64,000 bases of DNA from Chitinophagaceae bacterium (GTDB lineage Bacteria > Bacteroidota > Bacteroidia > Chitinophagales > Chitinophagaceae). The stretch's first letter is position 1, and every line of letters starts with the position of its first letter. This document shows positions 37,132 through 47,071 of the stretch, piece after piece. The stretch is taken from contig JAHBTR010000003.1 in the NCBI GenBank assembly GCA_019638475.1, positions 281,680 through 345,679 of the forward strand, in the 5' to 3' direction. Position numbers and translations under genes: made by a program. The notes below the pieces were generated by a model. That model made no database searches. It saw only the letters and a program-made list of their open reading frames with translations, and was not told the DNA's origin.

Positions 37132-37776
37132 TTATTTTTCTTTACTCATTCTTTTACTTTTTCTTTCCTTTAAAAGCTCATCTCTCTTTTTTATTTGCTC
37201 TTGTGTAAGCACTTTATCTACTGCATTTTTTCTTTCTTTCATTAAAGCAGATAACTGTTGTTTTTTCTCTTCTTTAGAAAGTGAACTATTATCTCTAATT
37301 GCTTTAATTTTTGTTGCATAAGTTGCATTGATGTCTTTTATTTTAGCCGCTTGTTCGTCTGTCAGGTTTAGCTCTTTTTTCATTTGTTCTGCTTTTTGTC
37401 CCTTGCCTTCTTGAACATTATTTTTAAACTTTTCAGCTTTTTCTTTTTGTTCTGGAGTAAGTATGGCAAATAATTTATCATTTCTTTCTTTTTTCAGAGT
37501 AGCTTCTTGTTTCTTAAATTCGCCCATAGTTAATTTATCATTACTTTTTAAGGCGTTAATTTTAGATTGATAATCTTTATTAATTTCTCTGGCTTTAGCT
37601 TTTTGCTCATCTGTTAAGTTTAAATTTTTTCCAAATTCATTTCCGTTTTTCATTCTTTCCATTCTGCCTTGTTGAAAACCTTGCATACGTTTAGTACGTT
37701 GTGTTTCTTGTGCATTTATTTTTGATACACTAAACAGCAAACTTGTTCCAAGCATTACTAACATTATCTTTTTCAT
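37132..37776 (-). CDS. Exported Spy/CpxP-like helical protein with two LTDEQ modules
   Basis: Starting at the ATG at 37776 the product is 214 aa with a signal peptide (MKKIMLVMLGTSLLFSVSKINAQ). Longer in-frame starts (37782, or 37884 further up) add non-signal sequence. The mature protein is highly charged and helical and contains two ~60-residue modules. Each begins NLTDEQAAKIK or NLTDEQKAKAR and ends LTPEQKEK or LTQEQIKK, the LTxEQ motifs of Spy/CpxP-type periplasmic chaperones. It may bind misfolded proteins or metal in the periplasm (family inference). Confidence 0.8.
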   Translation of the reverse strand: MKKIMLVMLGTSLLFSVSKINAQETQRTKRMQGFQQGRMERMKNGNEFGKNLNLTDEQKAKAREINKDYQSKINALKSNDKLTMGEFKKQEATLKKERNDKLFAILTPEQKEKAEKFKNNVQEGKGQKAEQMKKELNLTDEQAAKIKDINATYATKIKAIRDNSSLSKEEKKQQLSALMKERKNAVDKVLTQEQIKKRDELLKERKSKRMSKEK

Positions 37777-37932
37777 AATCATTTTTTTTGAGGGTGATAA
37801 AATAATTTTATTCATAGACTGTAAGCAGTATTGAATGTTTAATGAGTACAAAAAAATATTTGTTAATTGGTCGTTAAAGAGCAAGGCTTTATTTTTTTTA
37901 GAAAGTATTATTTATGAAGTACTATACTGTAT

Positions 37933-37940
37933 TACTTTTG
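37933..37940 (+). promoter_or_regulatory. -7 promoter box of the DUF4271-hemD operon
   Basis: TACTTTTG fully matches TAnnTTTG and lies 18 nt before the TTG start at 37959. That supports this start over the internal ATG 24 nt later. Confidence 0.5.
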
Positions 37941-37958
37941 TACAAAATTTTTTAAGTC

Positions 37959-38960
37959 TTGAAGTATATAATTATATTTTTTATGCTTTCTTTTTTGCAG
38001 AGTAATCTACTATTAGCTCAAACAGATACGACTACTTCAGACTCACTTTCTTTGCATAAAAAACCAGTTAATGATAGCCCTATAATTAAAAAAACACCCA
38101 TTGTTCCCAAACCTATATTAGATACTGTGCCTTTAATGAATGATAGTATTCCTTTAAATGATACTACTACTGAACATAAAGACAGTTTACAGCAAGTTGC
38201 AGTTACTCCATTGATAAAAAAAGATACATCAACCTTTGCAGCTATTATGCACCATAAATATTTTCCAATAAATAATAATAGAATATTTATGATTTCGCCC
38301 TGGCAGAGTATAGAAAATAAAGACACCTTATTTTATAGTTTATTATTATTGGTAGGAATATTGGCAATTATTAAACTGTCATTCTCAAAATATTTTTCAA
38401 ACTTATTTAAACAAATTTTTCAACTTTCTAATAAGCAAAGACAAACTCAAGAACAAATTGTACAAGATAATTTACCATCATTGTTAATGAATATACTGTT
38501 TGTATTAAGTGGTGGAATGTTTATTGCATTAGTTGTAGAAAGGTATCGCTTGGTTCAGGCTAATTTTTGGTTACTCTTATTGTATAGCTCTGTTTTATTA
38601 TTAATAGTTTATTTTATTAAATATCTTTTCTTACTTTTTTCAGGCTGGATATTTAATATGAGCAATGCAACCAATACCTATACATTTATTGTTTTTCTAA
38701 TTAATAAAATAGTAGGAATCCTTTTTATTCCCATTATTTTTATTATAGCTTTTGCATCTAATACTATTGCTGAAATAGGTATAACCATAACTACTTTTTT
38801 ATTAGCATTTTTATTTATGTATAGATATTGGTTAAGTTATAAAGCCGTAAGAAATAATATTAAGGTGAGTGCCTTACATTTTTTTCTTTACCTTTGTGCC
38901 GTAGAAATATTGCCTTTAGCGATTTTATATAAGGCTGTATTCAATATTATTCAGGGATAA
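37959..38960 (+). CDS. DUF4271 membrane protein (TTG start)
   Basis: A 333-aa protein of the Bacteroidota DUF4271 family. A signal-like N-terminus (KYIIIFFMLSFLQSNLLLAQ) precedes a Thr/Ser/Asp-rich periplasmic part (about 22-110). About six or seven membrane segments follow from residue 125 to the end. The TTG at 37959 gives a full signal peptide and fits the -7 box; starting at the ATG eight codons later would shorten it. The gene next to hemD is the standard arrangement in this phylum. The function is not established, and linkage to tetrapyrrole synthesis is only genetic. Confidence 0.85.
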   Translation: MKYIIIFFMLSFLQSNLLLAQTDTTTSDSLSLHKKPVNDSPIIKKTPIVPKPILDTVPLMNDSIPLNDTTTEHKDSLQQVAVTPLIKKDTSTFAAIMHHKYFPINNNRIFMISPWQSIENKDTLFYSLLLLVGILAIIKLSFSKYFSNLFKQIFQLSNKQRQTQEQIVQDNLPSLLMNILFVLSGGMFIALVVERYRLVQANFWLLLLYSSVLLLIVYFIKYLFLLFSGWIFNMSNATNTYTFIVFLINKIVGILFIPIIFIIAFASNTIAEIGITITTFLLAFLFMYRYWLSYKAVRNNIKVSALHFFLYLCAVEILPLAILYKAVFNIIQG

Positions 38961-38989
38961 TTTATATATATAAAATATTGAGGAAAAGT

Positions 38990-39793
38990 ATGGCAAAAAC
39001 TGGTGTAACAAGTTCTGTATCAGCAAAAAATAAAAAGAGAATTTTAATTTCTCAACCACGACCTGAAAGTGAGAAATCTCCATATTTTGATTTAGAAAGA
39101 AAATATGATGTAGAGTTAGTTTTTACTCCTTTTATAAAATTAGAAGGAATAGAACCCAAAGAATTTAGAAAACAAAAAATTGACATTACTAATTATACAG
39201 CAGTTGTATTTACAAGTAGAAATGCTATAGACCATTTCTTTCGTATGTGCGATGACATGAAAGTATCTGTCAGTCAAGATACTAAATATTTTTGTATAAC
39301 AGAAGCAGTAGCTTTATATCTTCAAAAGTTTACCCTATACAGAAAACGTAAGGTTTTTTATGGTGCAGATGGTACCAACAAAAGTTTATTTGATATAATC
39401 AATAAGCATAAAGAGAATGAACGTTTTATGTATGTGTGTAGCGAAAATCAACAAGATAATGAAATTGTAACTTGGCTTAAAAGTCATAAATGCGATTTTG
39501 CTTTAGCATTTATGTATAGAACTATAAGCAATGATATTAAAACTGTTTTTAGCAAAACAAGCTACGATATAATTTGTTTATTTACACCAAGTGGCGTACA
39601 AAGTTTGTTTGATAATTTTCCTAAGTTTAAACAAAATGGAACAATTATGGGCGTTTTTGGAAACAATACTTTAAAAGCAGCAGAAGTAGCAGGTCTTAAA
39701 CTTCAAATTAAAGCCCCTATACCACATGTGCCAAGTATGATAACAGCTTTAGATAAATTTTTGGCTGATAAAAAGACAAAAACAAAAAAATAA
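38990..39793 (+). CDS. hemD: Uroporphyrinogen-III synthase
   Basis: From the ATG at 38990 the product is 267 aa; a TTG 12 nt upstream is possible but less likely. The Bacteroidota-type HemD phrase RILISQPRPESEKSPYFDLE opens the protein. VVFTSRNAIDHFF and a later CLFTPSGVQSLFDNF mark the two lobes. It closes the linear hydroxymethylbilane ring with D-ring inversion to give uroporphyrinogen III, in the cytoplasm. It follows the DUF4271 gene after 29 nt. No other haem genes are in the window. Confidence 0.93.
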   Translation: MAKTGVTSSVSAKNKKRILISQPRPESEKSPYFDLERKYDVELVFTPFIKLEGIEPKEFRKQKIDITNYTAVVFTSRNAIDHFFRMCDDMKVSVSQDTKYFCITEAVALYLQKFTLYRKRKVFYGADGTNKSLFDIINKHKENERFMYVCSENQQDNEIVTWLKSHKCDFALAFMYRTISNDIKTVFSKTSYDIICLFTPSGVQSLFDNFPKFKQNGTIMGVFGNNTLKAAEVAGLKLQIKAPIPHVPSMITALDKFLADKKTKTKK

Positions 39794-39881
39794 TTATCAA
39801 GTAATTATACCAATACATCATTTGTTACTGGATATTATTAATATTGGTAGCTGCATTTTTTAATTTTATTGATTGATAACT

Positions 39882-41909
39882 ATGCACACCAATTTGCTTA
39901 TACACGAAAGTTCGCCTTATTTACTGCAACATGCACATAACCCTGTAAATTGGTTTCCTTGGTGCGAAAAAGCATTTGCTTTAGCCAAAGAAGAGAATAA
40001 ACCTATATTAATAAGTATTGGTTATGCTGCTTGTCATTGGTGTCATGTAATGGAAAAAGAAAGTTTTGAAGATGAAAAAACTGCTGCATACATGAATCAG
40101 CATTTTATCAATATTAAAATAGACAGAGAAGAAAGACCAGATTTAGACAATATTTATATGGATGCTGTACAAGCAATAACAGGTAGTGGTGGTTGGCCCC
40201 TCAACGTTTTTTTAACATCCGATAAAAAACCTTTTTATGGAGGCACTTATTTTCCAGCAGTAAAAATGTATAATAGATTAAGCTGGATGGATGTACTGCA
40301 AAATATTGTACATGCTTTTCATACAAAAAATCATGAAATAGAAAATCAGGCAGAAGAATTAACAAAGCACCTTCATAATAGCACACACCAACTTATAGCA
40401 AATACAATATCTGATACCAATTTATTTACAGAAGAAAATACCAATATAATAACTAAAAATATTTTAAAACAAGCAGATACTGTTTGGGGTGGCTTTGGAA
40501 ATGCTCCTAAATTTCCTCAAACATTTTCTATACAATATTTATTAAGGCAATATTATTTTACCAAAAATGAAGAAGCACTCAAACATGCTTTATTAAGCCT
40601 TGATAAAATGATATATGGTGGTATTTATGACCAATTATCAGGAGGCTTTGCACGTTATAGTACAGATATAAAATGGTTTGCTCCACATTTTGAAAAAATG
40701 CTATACGACAATGCGTTATTAATAGATGTATTATGCGAAGCATATCAACTAACCCAAAATCAACTTTATAAAGAAACCATAGTTCAAACATTGGCATTTA
40801 TTGAAAATGATATGCTTGATGTTAATGGAGGTTTTTATTGTGCATTAGATGCAGATAGTGAAGGCGAAGAAGGAAAATTTTATACATGGAGTAAAAAAGA
40901 AATAGAAAAAATTTTACAGAATCAGGCAGAGGATTTCTGTCATTTTTTTAATGTAACAGAAAAAGGTAATTGGGAACAAACCAATATTTTATGGATACAA
41001 CAGCCTTTAGAACAATTTGCTGCTAATAATAAATTAGCTGTAAACCATTTTAAAGAAGTATTGCAACAATGTACAATAAAATTACTTACCCATAGAAATA
41101 AAAGAGTAAAACCCGAATTAGATGATAAAATATTATTAGGCTGGAATGCCTTAATGATAAAAGCATATTGTAAGGCTTATGCAGCTACAAACATTGAAAA
41201 GTATAAACAAATAGCTGTACAACAAATGAATTTTTTACAAAAAAAATTACATATAGAAGACAGATGGTATCATACTTATAAAAATGGTGTAGCTAAAATA
41301 CCTGCTTTTTTAGACGACTATGCTTATTTGATACAGGCTTTCATTCACTTACAAGAAATTACTGCTGATGAGCAATACCTTGTATGGGCAAAACAAATAG
41401 TTACAAATGTCATTCAACATTTCAGCCATGAAACAGGCTTATTCTCTTACACACATCAATCCCAAAAAGACATAATTATCAGAAAAATAGATATGTATGA
41501 TGGGGCTTTGCCAAGTGCCAATGCTACAATGGCTATTAATCTTCATTATTTATCTATTATATTTAATAATAAAGAATGGCAAACTTTATCAGAAAAAATG
41601 ATAACAATAATGGGAGAGATAGTTATTAAATATCCCACATCATTTGGAAATTGGGCATCTTTAATACAACAAAATACATTTACAACGAAAGAAATTGTAT
41701 TAACTGGCAACACTATTCATCAATCTTTACCATTGGTATTAAATAAATATATACCCAATAAAATATTACAATCTTCAAATAAAGAAAATAGCCATTTCCC
41801 TTTATTAAAAGATAAATTTATAGCCGAAAAAGACGTATTTTACCTATGTACTAATTATGGATGTGAAAGTCCTTTTTATGACGTTCGAAAGTTTTTAGCA
41901 AAAATCTAA
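39882..41909 (+). CDS. DUF255 thioredoxin-domain protein (YyaL/SPATA20 family)
   Basis: From the ATG at 39882 the product is 675 aa. It begins with the family opening [22 protein letters not shown] thioredoxin-like domain has [18 protein letters not shown] (CxxC-type motif) and a [17 protein letters not shown] stretch. The remaining ~500 residues form an (alpha/alpha)6-barrel-like domain with [17 protein letters not shown] and [12 protein letters not shown], as in glycosidase/epimerase-like folds. No signal peptide, so cytoplasmic. The reaction of this family is not established. It is unlinked to neighbours. Confidence 0.92.
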   Translation: MHTNLLIHESSPYLLQHAHNPVNWFPWCEKAFALAKEENKPILISIGYAACHWCHVMEKESFEDEKTAAYMNQHFINIKIDREERPDLDNIYMDAVQAITGSGGWPLNVFLTSDKKPFYGGTYFPAVKMYNRLSWMDVLQNIVHAFHTKNHEIENQAEELTKHLHNSTHQLIANTISDTNLFTEENTNIITKNILKQADTVWGGFGNAPKFPQTFSIQYLLRQYYFTKNEEALKHALLSLDKMIYGGIYDQLSGGFARYSTDIKWFAPHFEKMLYDNALLIDVLCEAYQLTQNQLYKETIVQTLAFIENDMLDVNGGFYCALDADSEGEEGKFYTWSKKEIEKILQNQAEDFCHFFNVTEKGNWEQTNILWIQQPLEQFAANNKLAVNHFKEVLQQCTIKLLTHRNKRVKPELDDKILLGWNALMIKAYCKAYAATNIEKYKQIAVQQMNFLQKKLHIEDRWYHTYKNGVAKIPAFLDDYAYLIQAFIHLQEITADEQYLVWAKQIVTNVIQHFSHETGLFSYTHQSQKDIIIRKIDMYDGALPSANATMAINLHYLSIIFNNKEWQTLSEKMITIMGEIVIKYPTSFGNWASLIQQNTFTTKEIVLTGNTIHQSLPLVLNKYIPNKILQSSNKENSHFPLLKDKFIAEKDVFYLCTNYGCESPFYDVRKFLAKI

Positions 41910-42050
41910 CATAGATTAATAATAACTTAGCTGCTCAAAAGAACAAATTGATAATTCAACATATAAAAAAGAATGATTTTTTGTACACAATAAATTTTGA
42001 AAGTGGGCGTTATTAGATACCCTAAAAAGGGTAAAAATTTTAAAAAAAAT

Positions 42051-42079
42051 TTGGGGTAAAAAAAATATCTATATATTTG
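42051..42079 (+). promoter_or_regulatory. Promoter of the gldKLMN operon
   Basis: TTG at 42051-42053 and TATATTTG at 42072-42079 are 18 nt apart, one short of the usual spacer. The ATG of gldK is 31 nt further on. A small dyad, TACCCT/AGGGTA (42018-42033), lies just upstream and could be a regulatory site. Confidence 0.65.
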
Positions 42080-42110
42080 TCCACTATCTACCCTTCAATT
42101 ATTTTGTAGA

Positions 42111-43409
42111 ATGAGAAAAAGTTTAAGTGCTCTACTATTACCTGCTTTACTAATTAGTATGGCAGCATGTAATAAAAAAGGTAAGGTGAAAGGAACACCT
42201 GACAATGGTATATTAGTAGGTGTAGCACCTGGTGCCAAGCCTAATATTGGACGTCCTGGTAAAATGGTTTATATCCCACCTGGAACCTTTCACATGGGTC
42301 CCAGCGATGAGGATATTAACTTCAATTATACTGCACGAAATAAGCAGGTTTCTATCAATGGATTTTGGATGGATGCTACCGAAATTACCAACAATGAATA
42401 TCGTCAATTTGTTTATTGGACAAGAGACTCTATTGCTCTTAAAGAATTAGGTTATGTAAAATCAACCAATGGAGGTGGAGGTGGAGATTCTGCCATAGCA
42501 GTTGATTGGTCTAAGAAAAAAGATATTAAATACGACCAAAGTACTTTAGAAAAATTAGCTACTAAGCTAATGATAGATGCTCCTGAAAGATTATATGGCA
42601 AAATAGAAGTTGACCCTAAAAAAATAGTATATCATATTGAATACTTTGATTTAACAGAAGCAGCTAAAATAGAAAATAAAGATGTTCCTCGTACAAAATT
42701 TATTAAAAGATTTGACCAACAAATTTATCCAGATACCTTAGTTTGGTTAAGAGATTTTTCTTATGCTTATAATGAACCTATGACTAAGAGATACTTTAGT
42801 CATCCTTCTTTTGGTAATTATCCTGTAGTTGGGATAAACTGGAAACAAGCAGTAGCTTTTTGTCATTGGAGAACACACTATTTAAATAGTTATTTAGGCA
42901 GAAAGAAAAAAGCCAATGAAAGTGATTTCAGATTACCAAGTGAAGCTGAATGGGAATATGCAGCACGTGGTGGAAGAACAAATTCTATGTATCCTTGGGG
43001 TAACTATTATTTAAGAAATAAGAAAGGTTGTTTATTAGCCAATTTTAAACCAGGTCGTGGTAATTATCCTGAAGATGGAGGATTTTATACTGTAAGAGCA
43101 GATGCATATTGGCCTAATGACTTTGGATTATATAATATGGCTGGTAATGTTGCTGAATGGACAGGCTCTTATTTCTATGAAGGTTCATACAACTTAATTC
43201 ATGATATGAATCCAGATATTCGTTATGATGCTAAAGACGATGACCCACCAAGAATGAAAAGAAAAGTCGTTCGTGGTGGTAGCTGGAAAGATGTAGGTTA
43301 TTACTTACAAACAGGCACAAGGTCTTATGAATATCAAGATACAGCAAAATCATATATAGGATTTCGTTGTGTAATTGACTTAGCCCCAAGAATGGGCAAA
43401 AGAAAATAA
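42111..43409 (+). CDS. gldK: T9SS outer-membrane lipoprotein GldK/PorK
   Basis: A 432-aa lipoprotein with signal and lipobox LISMAAC (Cys 20). It has an FGE-sulfatase-like fold: MVYIPPGTFHMGPSDED, DATEITNNEYRQF, RLPSEAEWEYAARGG, NMAGNVAEWTGSYFYEG, VVRGGSWKD and SYIGFRCV. GldK forms the periplasmic outer-membrane-associated ring with GldN in the type IX secretion system. It is the first gene of gldK-L-M-N, the conserved core order. Calls of GldJ are excluded by position and by the partners. The upstream promoter is consensus-like. Confidence 0.96.
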   Translation: MRKSLSALLLPALLISMAACNKKGKVKGTPDNGILVGVAPGAKPNIGRPGKMVYIPPGTFHMGPSDEDINFNYTARNKQVSINGFWMDATEITNNEYRQFVYWTRDSIALKELGYVKSTNGGGGGDSAIAVDWSKKKDIKYDQSTLEKLATKLMIDAPERLYGKIEVDPKKIVYHIEYFDLTEAAKIENKDVPRTKFIKRFDQQIYPDTLVWLRDFSYAYNEPMTKRYFSHPSFGNYPVVGINWKQAVAFCHWRTHYLNSYLGRKKKANESDFRLPSEAEWEYAARGGRTNSMYPWGNYYLRNKKGCLLANFKPGRGNYPEDGGFYTVRADAYWPNDFGLYNMAGNVAEWTGSYFYEGSYNLIHDMNPDIRYDAKDDDPPRMKRKVVRGGSWKDVGYYLQTGTRSYEYQDTAKSYIGFRCVIDLAPRMGKRK

Positions 43410-43507
43410 AAAGTAGTACTTACAACATTAAGCAAACTTTTAATTTAAAATTGTTTATTTATTATTAATTATATAACACTCACTAAAAAATCTAAAACCG
43501 TTATAAC

Positions 43508-44269
43508 ATGGCAGCAAAAATTCCTCCTAAAGTAGGTAAAACCGTAGATGTATTAGTTTCTATCGGTGCAGCAATAGTATTATTTGGAGCACTTCAAAAA
43601 TTAATGCACACTAAATTAGCAGATTTGTTCTTACAGATAGGCTTATATACAGAGTCATTCATTTTCCTTGGTTATGGTATATTATATATGTATTACCCTG
43701 CAATGGATGAAAATGAAGTACATGTACCTGGCTTAGACGAAAAAGGCAATCCTGCACTAAATACAATGGAGAAAATGCTAAAAGAAGCAGATATTACACC
43801 GACTAATTTAGGTAATTTAAGCGATGGGTTTAAAAAATTTGGTAGTACTGTATCTCAAATTAGTGATTTGAGTGATATGGTAAAAACTACAGGCGATTTT
43901 TCTAATAGAACAAAAGAAGCTGCAAATGCCTTGGGTTCAGTAGCAGGTGCTGTAACGCAAGCTACAAATTCACTTAGTTCATTTAATGAAGCATCAGAAA
44001 GTACAAAACAATTCCATGGTCAAGTACAAGTATTAAGCAAAAACTTAGCTTCTCTTAATGCTGTTTATGAAATGGAATTACAAGAAAGTAATAATCACTT
44101 AAAAGCATTAAATCAGTTCTATGGAAAATTAGCTGAAGCAAGTTCATTAATGAATGGAACTGCTGAAGATGCAGCAAAAGCCAAAGAGCAAATTGCAGCA
44201 TTAGCAGGCAATCTAACAAGATTGAATCAAGTATATGGAAATATGCTTACTGCTATGTCTGGCAGATAA
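43508..44269 (+). CDS. gldL: T9SS/gliding motor protein GldL
   Basis: A 253-aa inner-membrane protein. TM1 (about 13-31) and TM2 (about 42-60) carry E49 in LYTESFIFLG. This corresponds in position to the conserved intramembrane Glu implicated in proton coupling in Flavobacterium GldL. The cytoplasmic tail (about 75-253) is a helical, coiled-coil-rich domain. With GldM it forms the rotary motor that powers the T9SS and gliding. It is 98 nt after gldK and 75 nt before gldM, all in one direction. Confidence 0.96.
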   Translation: MAAKIPPKVGKTVDVLVSIGAAIVLFGALQKLMHTKLADLFLQIGLYTESFIFLGYGILYMYYPAMDENEVHVPGLDEKGNPALNTMEKMLKEADITPTNLGNLSDGFKKFGSTVSQISDLSDMVKTTGDFSNRTKEAANALGSVAGAVTQATNSLSSFNEASESTKQFHGQVQVLSKNLASLNAVYEMELQESNNHLKALNQFYGKLAEASSLMNGTAEDAAKAKEQIAALAGNLTRLNQVYGNMLTAMSGR

Positions 44270-44344
44270 TTTTCTTTTTAATTAAAAAGAAAATACAGTT
44301 CTTAATAACCTTATTTATAAATTATACTATAAAAAATATAAAAG

Positions 44345-45916
44345 ATGGCACTACCTAAGGAGCCAAGGCAGAAAATGATTAATTTGATGTATTTAGTGTT
44401 AACAGCACTATTAGCATTGAACGTATCATCTGAAATATTAAATGCCTTTAAAACTGTAAAAGGCAGTCTTGAAAGTTCAAGTAATTTAGCAAGAAGTAAA
44501 ACTGACCAATTATTTGAATCGTTTAAAGACAAAATGGAAGACCCTAAAACAAAAGAAGAAGCTACTCTTTGGTTTGAAAAAGCCAATCAGGCTCACACTA
44601 TGAGTGAACAGGCTTTTAAATATGTAGAAGATTTGAAAATGGAATTGATGGTTGAGGCAGGGTATGACAAGGCAAATGATACCAGCAAAGGAAGAAATCC
44701 TCAATTTAAAGAGGATAATTTAGAAGCAGCTACAAGATTGCTTGTAGAAACTGCTCCACAAGGAAAGGGTAAAGGGAAAGAGTTGAAAAAGAAATTAGAA
44801 GATTTAAAAAGCAGTTTATTAGGTCTTGACAGTTCTGTACAAGATGAATTAGGACGTGGCTTTCCTATAGACTTATCTATGCCTAAAACGCAAAGTGTTG
44901 GTAATAATACATGGGAGGCTGCTTATTTTAGAATGACACCTACTATTGCAGCACTAACTATTTTGAGCAAATTTCAAAATGATATAAGAAATGCAGAAGC
45001 TCAAGTGGTAGAATTATTACACAAAAAAGTAGGAGAAGTAAAAATTAAGTACGACCAATTTAAAGCTATTGCCAACGCATCTGCTTCTTATGTTATGCCA
45101 GGCGAAGAAATTATTATTAATGCGGGGGTAGGAGCATTTAGTAGTGCAGCAAAACCATCTGTAACTATTGATGGAGCTGGAGCACAAGCACTACCAGATG
45201 GAAGTTATGAATATAAATTTAGTGCACCTACTGCGGCAGGTGAATATACTAAAAAAGTAAGAATCAGTTTTATAAAACCTGATGGTACTACTGCAACGGT
45301 AGATAAAGATATAAAATATACAGTAGGACAATTATCTGGTTTAACTGTTTCTACAGATGCTACAAGAGTATTTTATGCTGGTGGTATTGAAAACCCATTA
45401 AGTGTTACAGGACAAGGAGGTTCTGAAAAAATTACCCTTAAAGTAGATGGTCCAGGTGTTAGTGTTGAGCCAAGAGGTAAAGGTACATTTATTGTAAAAT
45501 GTACTCAACCAGGTTCTGCTATAGTAAGAGCCAGTGATGGAAAATCAACACAAGAATTTAAAATACCTATTAAACGTGTTCCAAATCCAGTAATTCAAGT
45601 TAATGGTAGTGCAGGAGGTAGTATGGATGCTGGTAGATTTAAAGCTGCAGGCGGTGTTTCTGCAAAATTAATAGACTTTATTTTTGAAGGTTACACATTT
45701 AAGGTTTCATCATTTGCCATGTTCTTTACTGGTACAGGATTTGAAGAAAAAAATGAAGTTGTTGAAGTACAAGGTAATGCATTTAATGCTGAAGCCAGAA
45801 GATATATGAATAGATGTGCTTCTGGTACTACTGTTGTTATAGGTGCAGTTCGTGTTGCAGACCAAATTGGTAATGTAAGAGAAATAGATGGTACAATATC
45901 ATTTACTTTAGAATAA
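44345..45916 (+). CDS. gldM: T9SS/gliding motor protein GldM
   Basis: A 523-aa protein of normal GldM length. The N-terminus PRQKMINLMYLVLTALLALNVS supplies the single membrane helix, with a conserved Arg (R8) just before it that contacts GldL in known structures. The periplasmic portion is a helical D1 domain and three Ig-like domains (from about 220 to the end). GldM spans the periplasm and transmits motor force to the GldK/GldN ring. It is third in the operon; gldN follows after 23 nt. Confidence 0.96.
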   Translation: MALPKEPRQKMINLMYLVLTALLALNVSSEILNAFKTVKGSLESSSNLARSKTDQLFESFKDKMEDPKTKEEATLWFEKANQAHTMSEQAFKYVEDLKMELMVEAGYDKANDTSKGRNPQFKEDNLEAATRLLVETAPQGKGKGKELKKKLEDLKSSLLGLDSSVQDELGRGFPIDLSMPKTQSVGNNTWEAAYFRMTPTIAALTILSKFQNDIRNAEAQVVELLHKKVGEVKIKYDQFKAIANASASYVMPGEEIIINAGVGAFSSAAKPSVTIDGAGAQALPDGSYEYKFSAPTAAGEYTKKVRISFIKPDGTTATVDKDIKYTVGQLSGLTVSTDATRVFYAGGIENPLSVTGQGGSEKITLKVDGPGVSVEPRGKGTFIVKCTQPGSAIVRASDGKSTQEFKIPIKRVPNPVIQVNGSAGGSMDAGRFKAAGGVSAKLIDFIFEGYTFKVSSFAMFFTGTGFEEKNEVVEVQGNAFNAEARRYMNRCASGTTVVIGAVRVADQIGNVREIDGTISFTLE

Positions 45917-45939
45917 GCATATTAAATAAAATTGGTTTT

Positions 45940-47013
45940 ATGAAAAAAATATTTTTGAGTGTATTTATTTTAATAGTGGCTATTGGTAGTAATATTGATG
46001 CTATAGCACAATTTAAAAAAACACAGAAAAAAGAAGAAAAGAAAGAAGAAACTACCACAGCACCAACAACAACTGGTGGTGTTACTACTACTACATCTCC
46101 TACAGTAAGAAAAGATTCTATCATTTTGCCTGGAAAACGTTTTGATACAACACGTGATATGTCAGGAAAAGAATATGGCAATGTAGTGCCTACCAGCAAA
46201 CGTAATGCCTATGGATACACAAAAGACCCATTAAGCGATAGAAAACCTTTACCTTATGATTATATAAGAGAAGATGATGCTACTTTTAGTCATTTTGTTT
46301 GGAGAGAAATTGATGCAAGAGAAAAAATGAATTTACCTTTTATTTACTCTGCAAAAGATGAAACAGGTGACCAAAGATTTTTCTCTATCATATTAAATGC
46401 AATTAAAAATGATAGTGTGATAGCTTTTGATGCAGTAGATGACAGATTTACTACTCCACTTAGCATAAATGAGGTAATTAGTATGTCAACTGCAAAATCT
46501 ACGGTACTTGATACAACGTATGCTGAAAATCCTAATGATGAAAATGTAATGGACACAGTAATACAATGGAAGGAAAATTTAAAAGCACCTAAACCAGACT
46601 CTATTTATAAATTCAGGATTAAGGAACAATGGATGTTTGATAAAGAAGCAAGTAGATTTTTGGTAAGAATTATAGGTATTGCACCAATGGCACCAAATCC
46701 TCTTCCTCCAGGTGTTAAAAAGAGTTCTGCTCCACCAACATATTATCCTTTGTTTTGGGTATATTATCCAGATTTACGTCCAACATTATCCAGAACATTT
46801 GCTTACAATCCTAAAAATATAGGTGGACAATTATCATGGGAAGAAGTTTTTGAAGGAAGATTTTTCAGTAGTTACATTATTAAATCTACTATAAATAACC
46901 CTGGCGATAAAACTTTAGCACAACTGATAGAAGACCCTCTATACAGATTATTGGAAGGAGAAAATATAAAGGAAAAATTATTTAATTACGAACAAGATTT
47001 GTGGTCGTATTAA
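45940..47013 (+). CDS. gldN: T9SS ring protein GldN/PorN
   Basis: A 357-aa periplasmic protein with a signal peptide (MKKIFLSVFILIVAIGSNIDAIAQ) and a Lys/Glu/Thr-rich linker (about 25-55). The GldN core follows, with YDYIREDDATFSHFVWREIDAREKMNLPF near the start and YPLFWVYYPDLRP near the end. It binds GldK and contacts GldM in the T9SS. A terminator lies 20 nt after the stop and closes the operon. No gldJ, sprA, porV or sortase genes are in the window. Confidence 0.95.
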   Translation: MKKIFLSVFILIVAIGSNIDAIAQFKKTQKKEEKKEETTTAPTTTGGVTTTTSPTVRKDSIILPGKRFDTTRDMSGKEYGNVVPTSKRNAYGYTKDPLSDRKPLPYDYIREDDATFSHFVWREIDAREKMNLPFIYSAKDETGDQRFFSIILNAIKNDSVIAFDAVDDRFTTPLSINEVISMSTAKSTVLDTTYAENPNDENVMDTVIQWKENLKAPKPDSIYKFRIKEQWMFDKEASRFLVRIIGIAPMAPNPLPPGVKKSSAPPTYYPLFWVYYPDLRPTLSRTFAYNPKNIGGQLSWEEVFEGRFFSSYIIKSTINNPGDKTLAQLIEDPLYRLLEGENIKEKLFNYEQDLWSY

Positions 47014-47032
47014 TTAAGTATAATAAATTATT

Positions 47033-47069
47033 TAAGGGGCTGTCTTTTAAGACAGCCCCTTATTTTTTT
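47033..47069 (+). terminator. Rho-independent terminator after gldN
   Basis: A 14-bp perfect stem (core GGGGCTGTC) with an apparent 2-nt TT loop spans 47033-47062. It is followed by a T-rich tract to 47069. It separates the convergent gldN and SemiSWEET genes. The core resembles that of the terminator at 37089-37120. Confidence 0.92.
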
Positions 47070-47071
47070 GG

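Noticed and set aside
42018..42033. TACCCT/AGGGTA dyad as a terminator before gldK
   Set aside because: It is only a 6-bp stem with a 4-nt loop and no T run, and it sits upstream of the gldK promoter without a gene ending nearby. I noted it only as a possible regulatory site.
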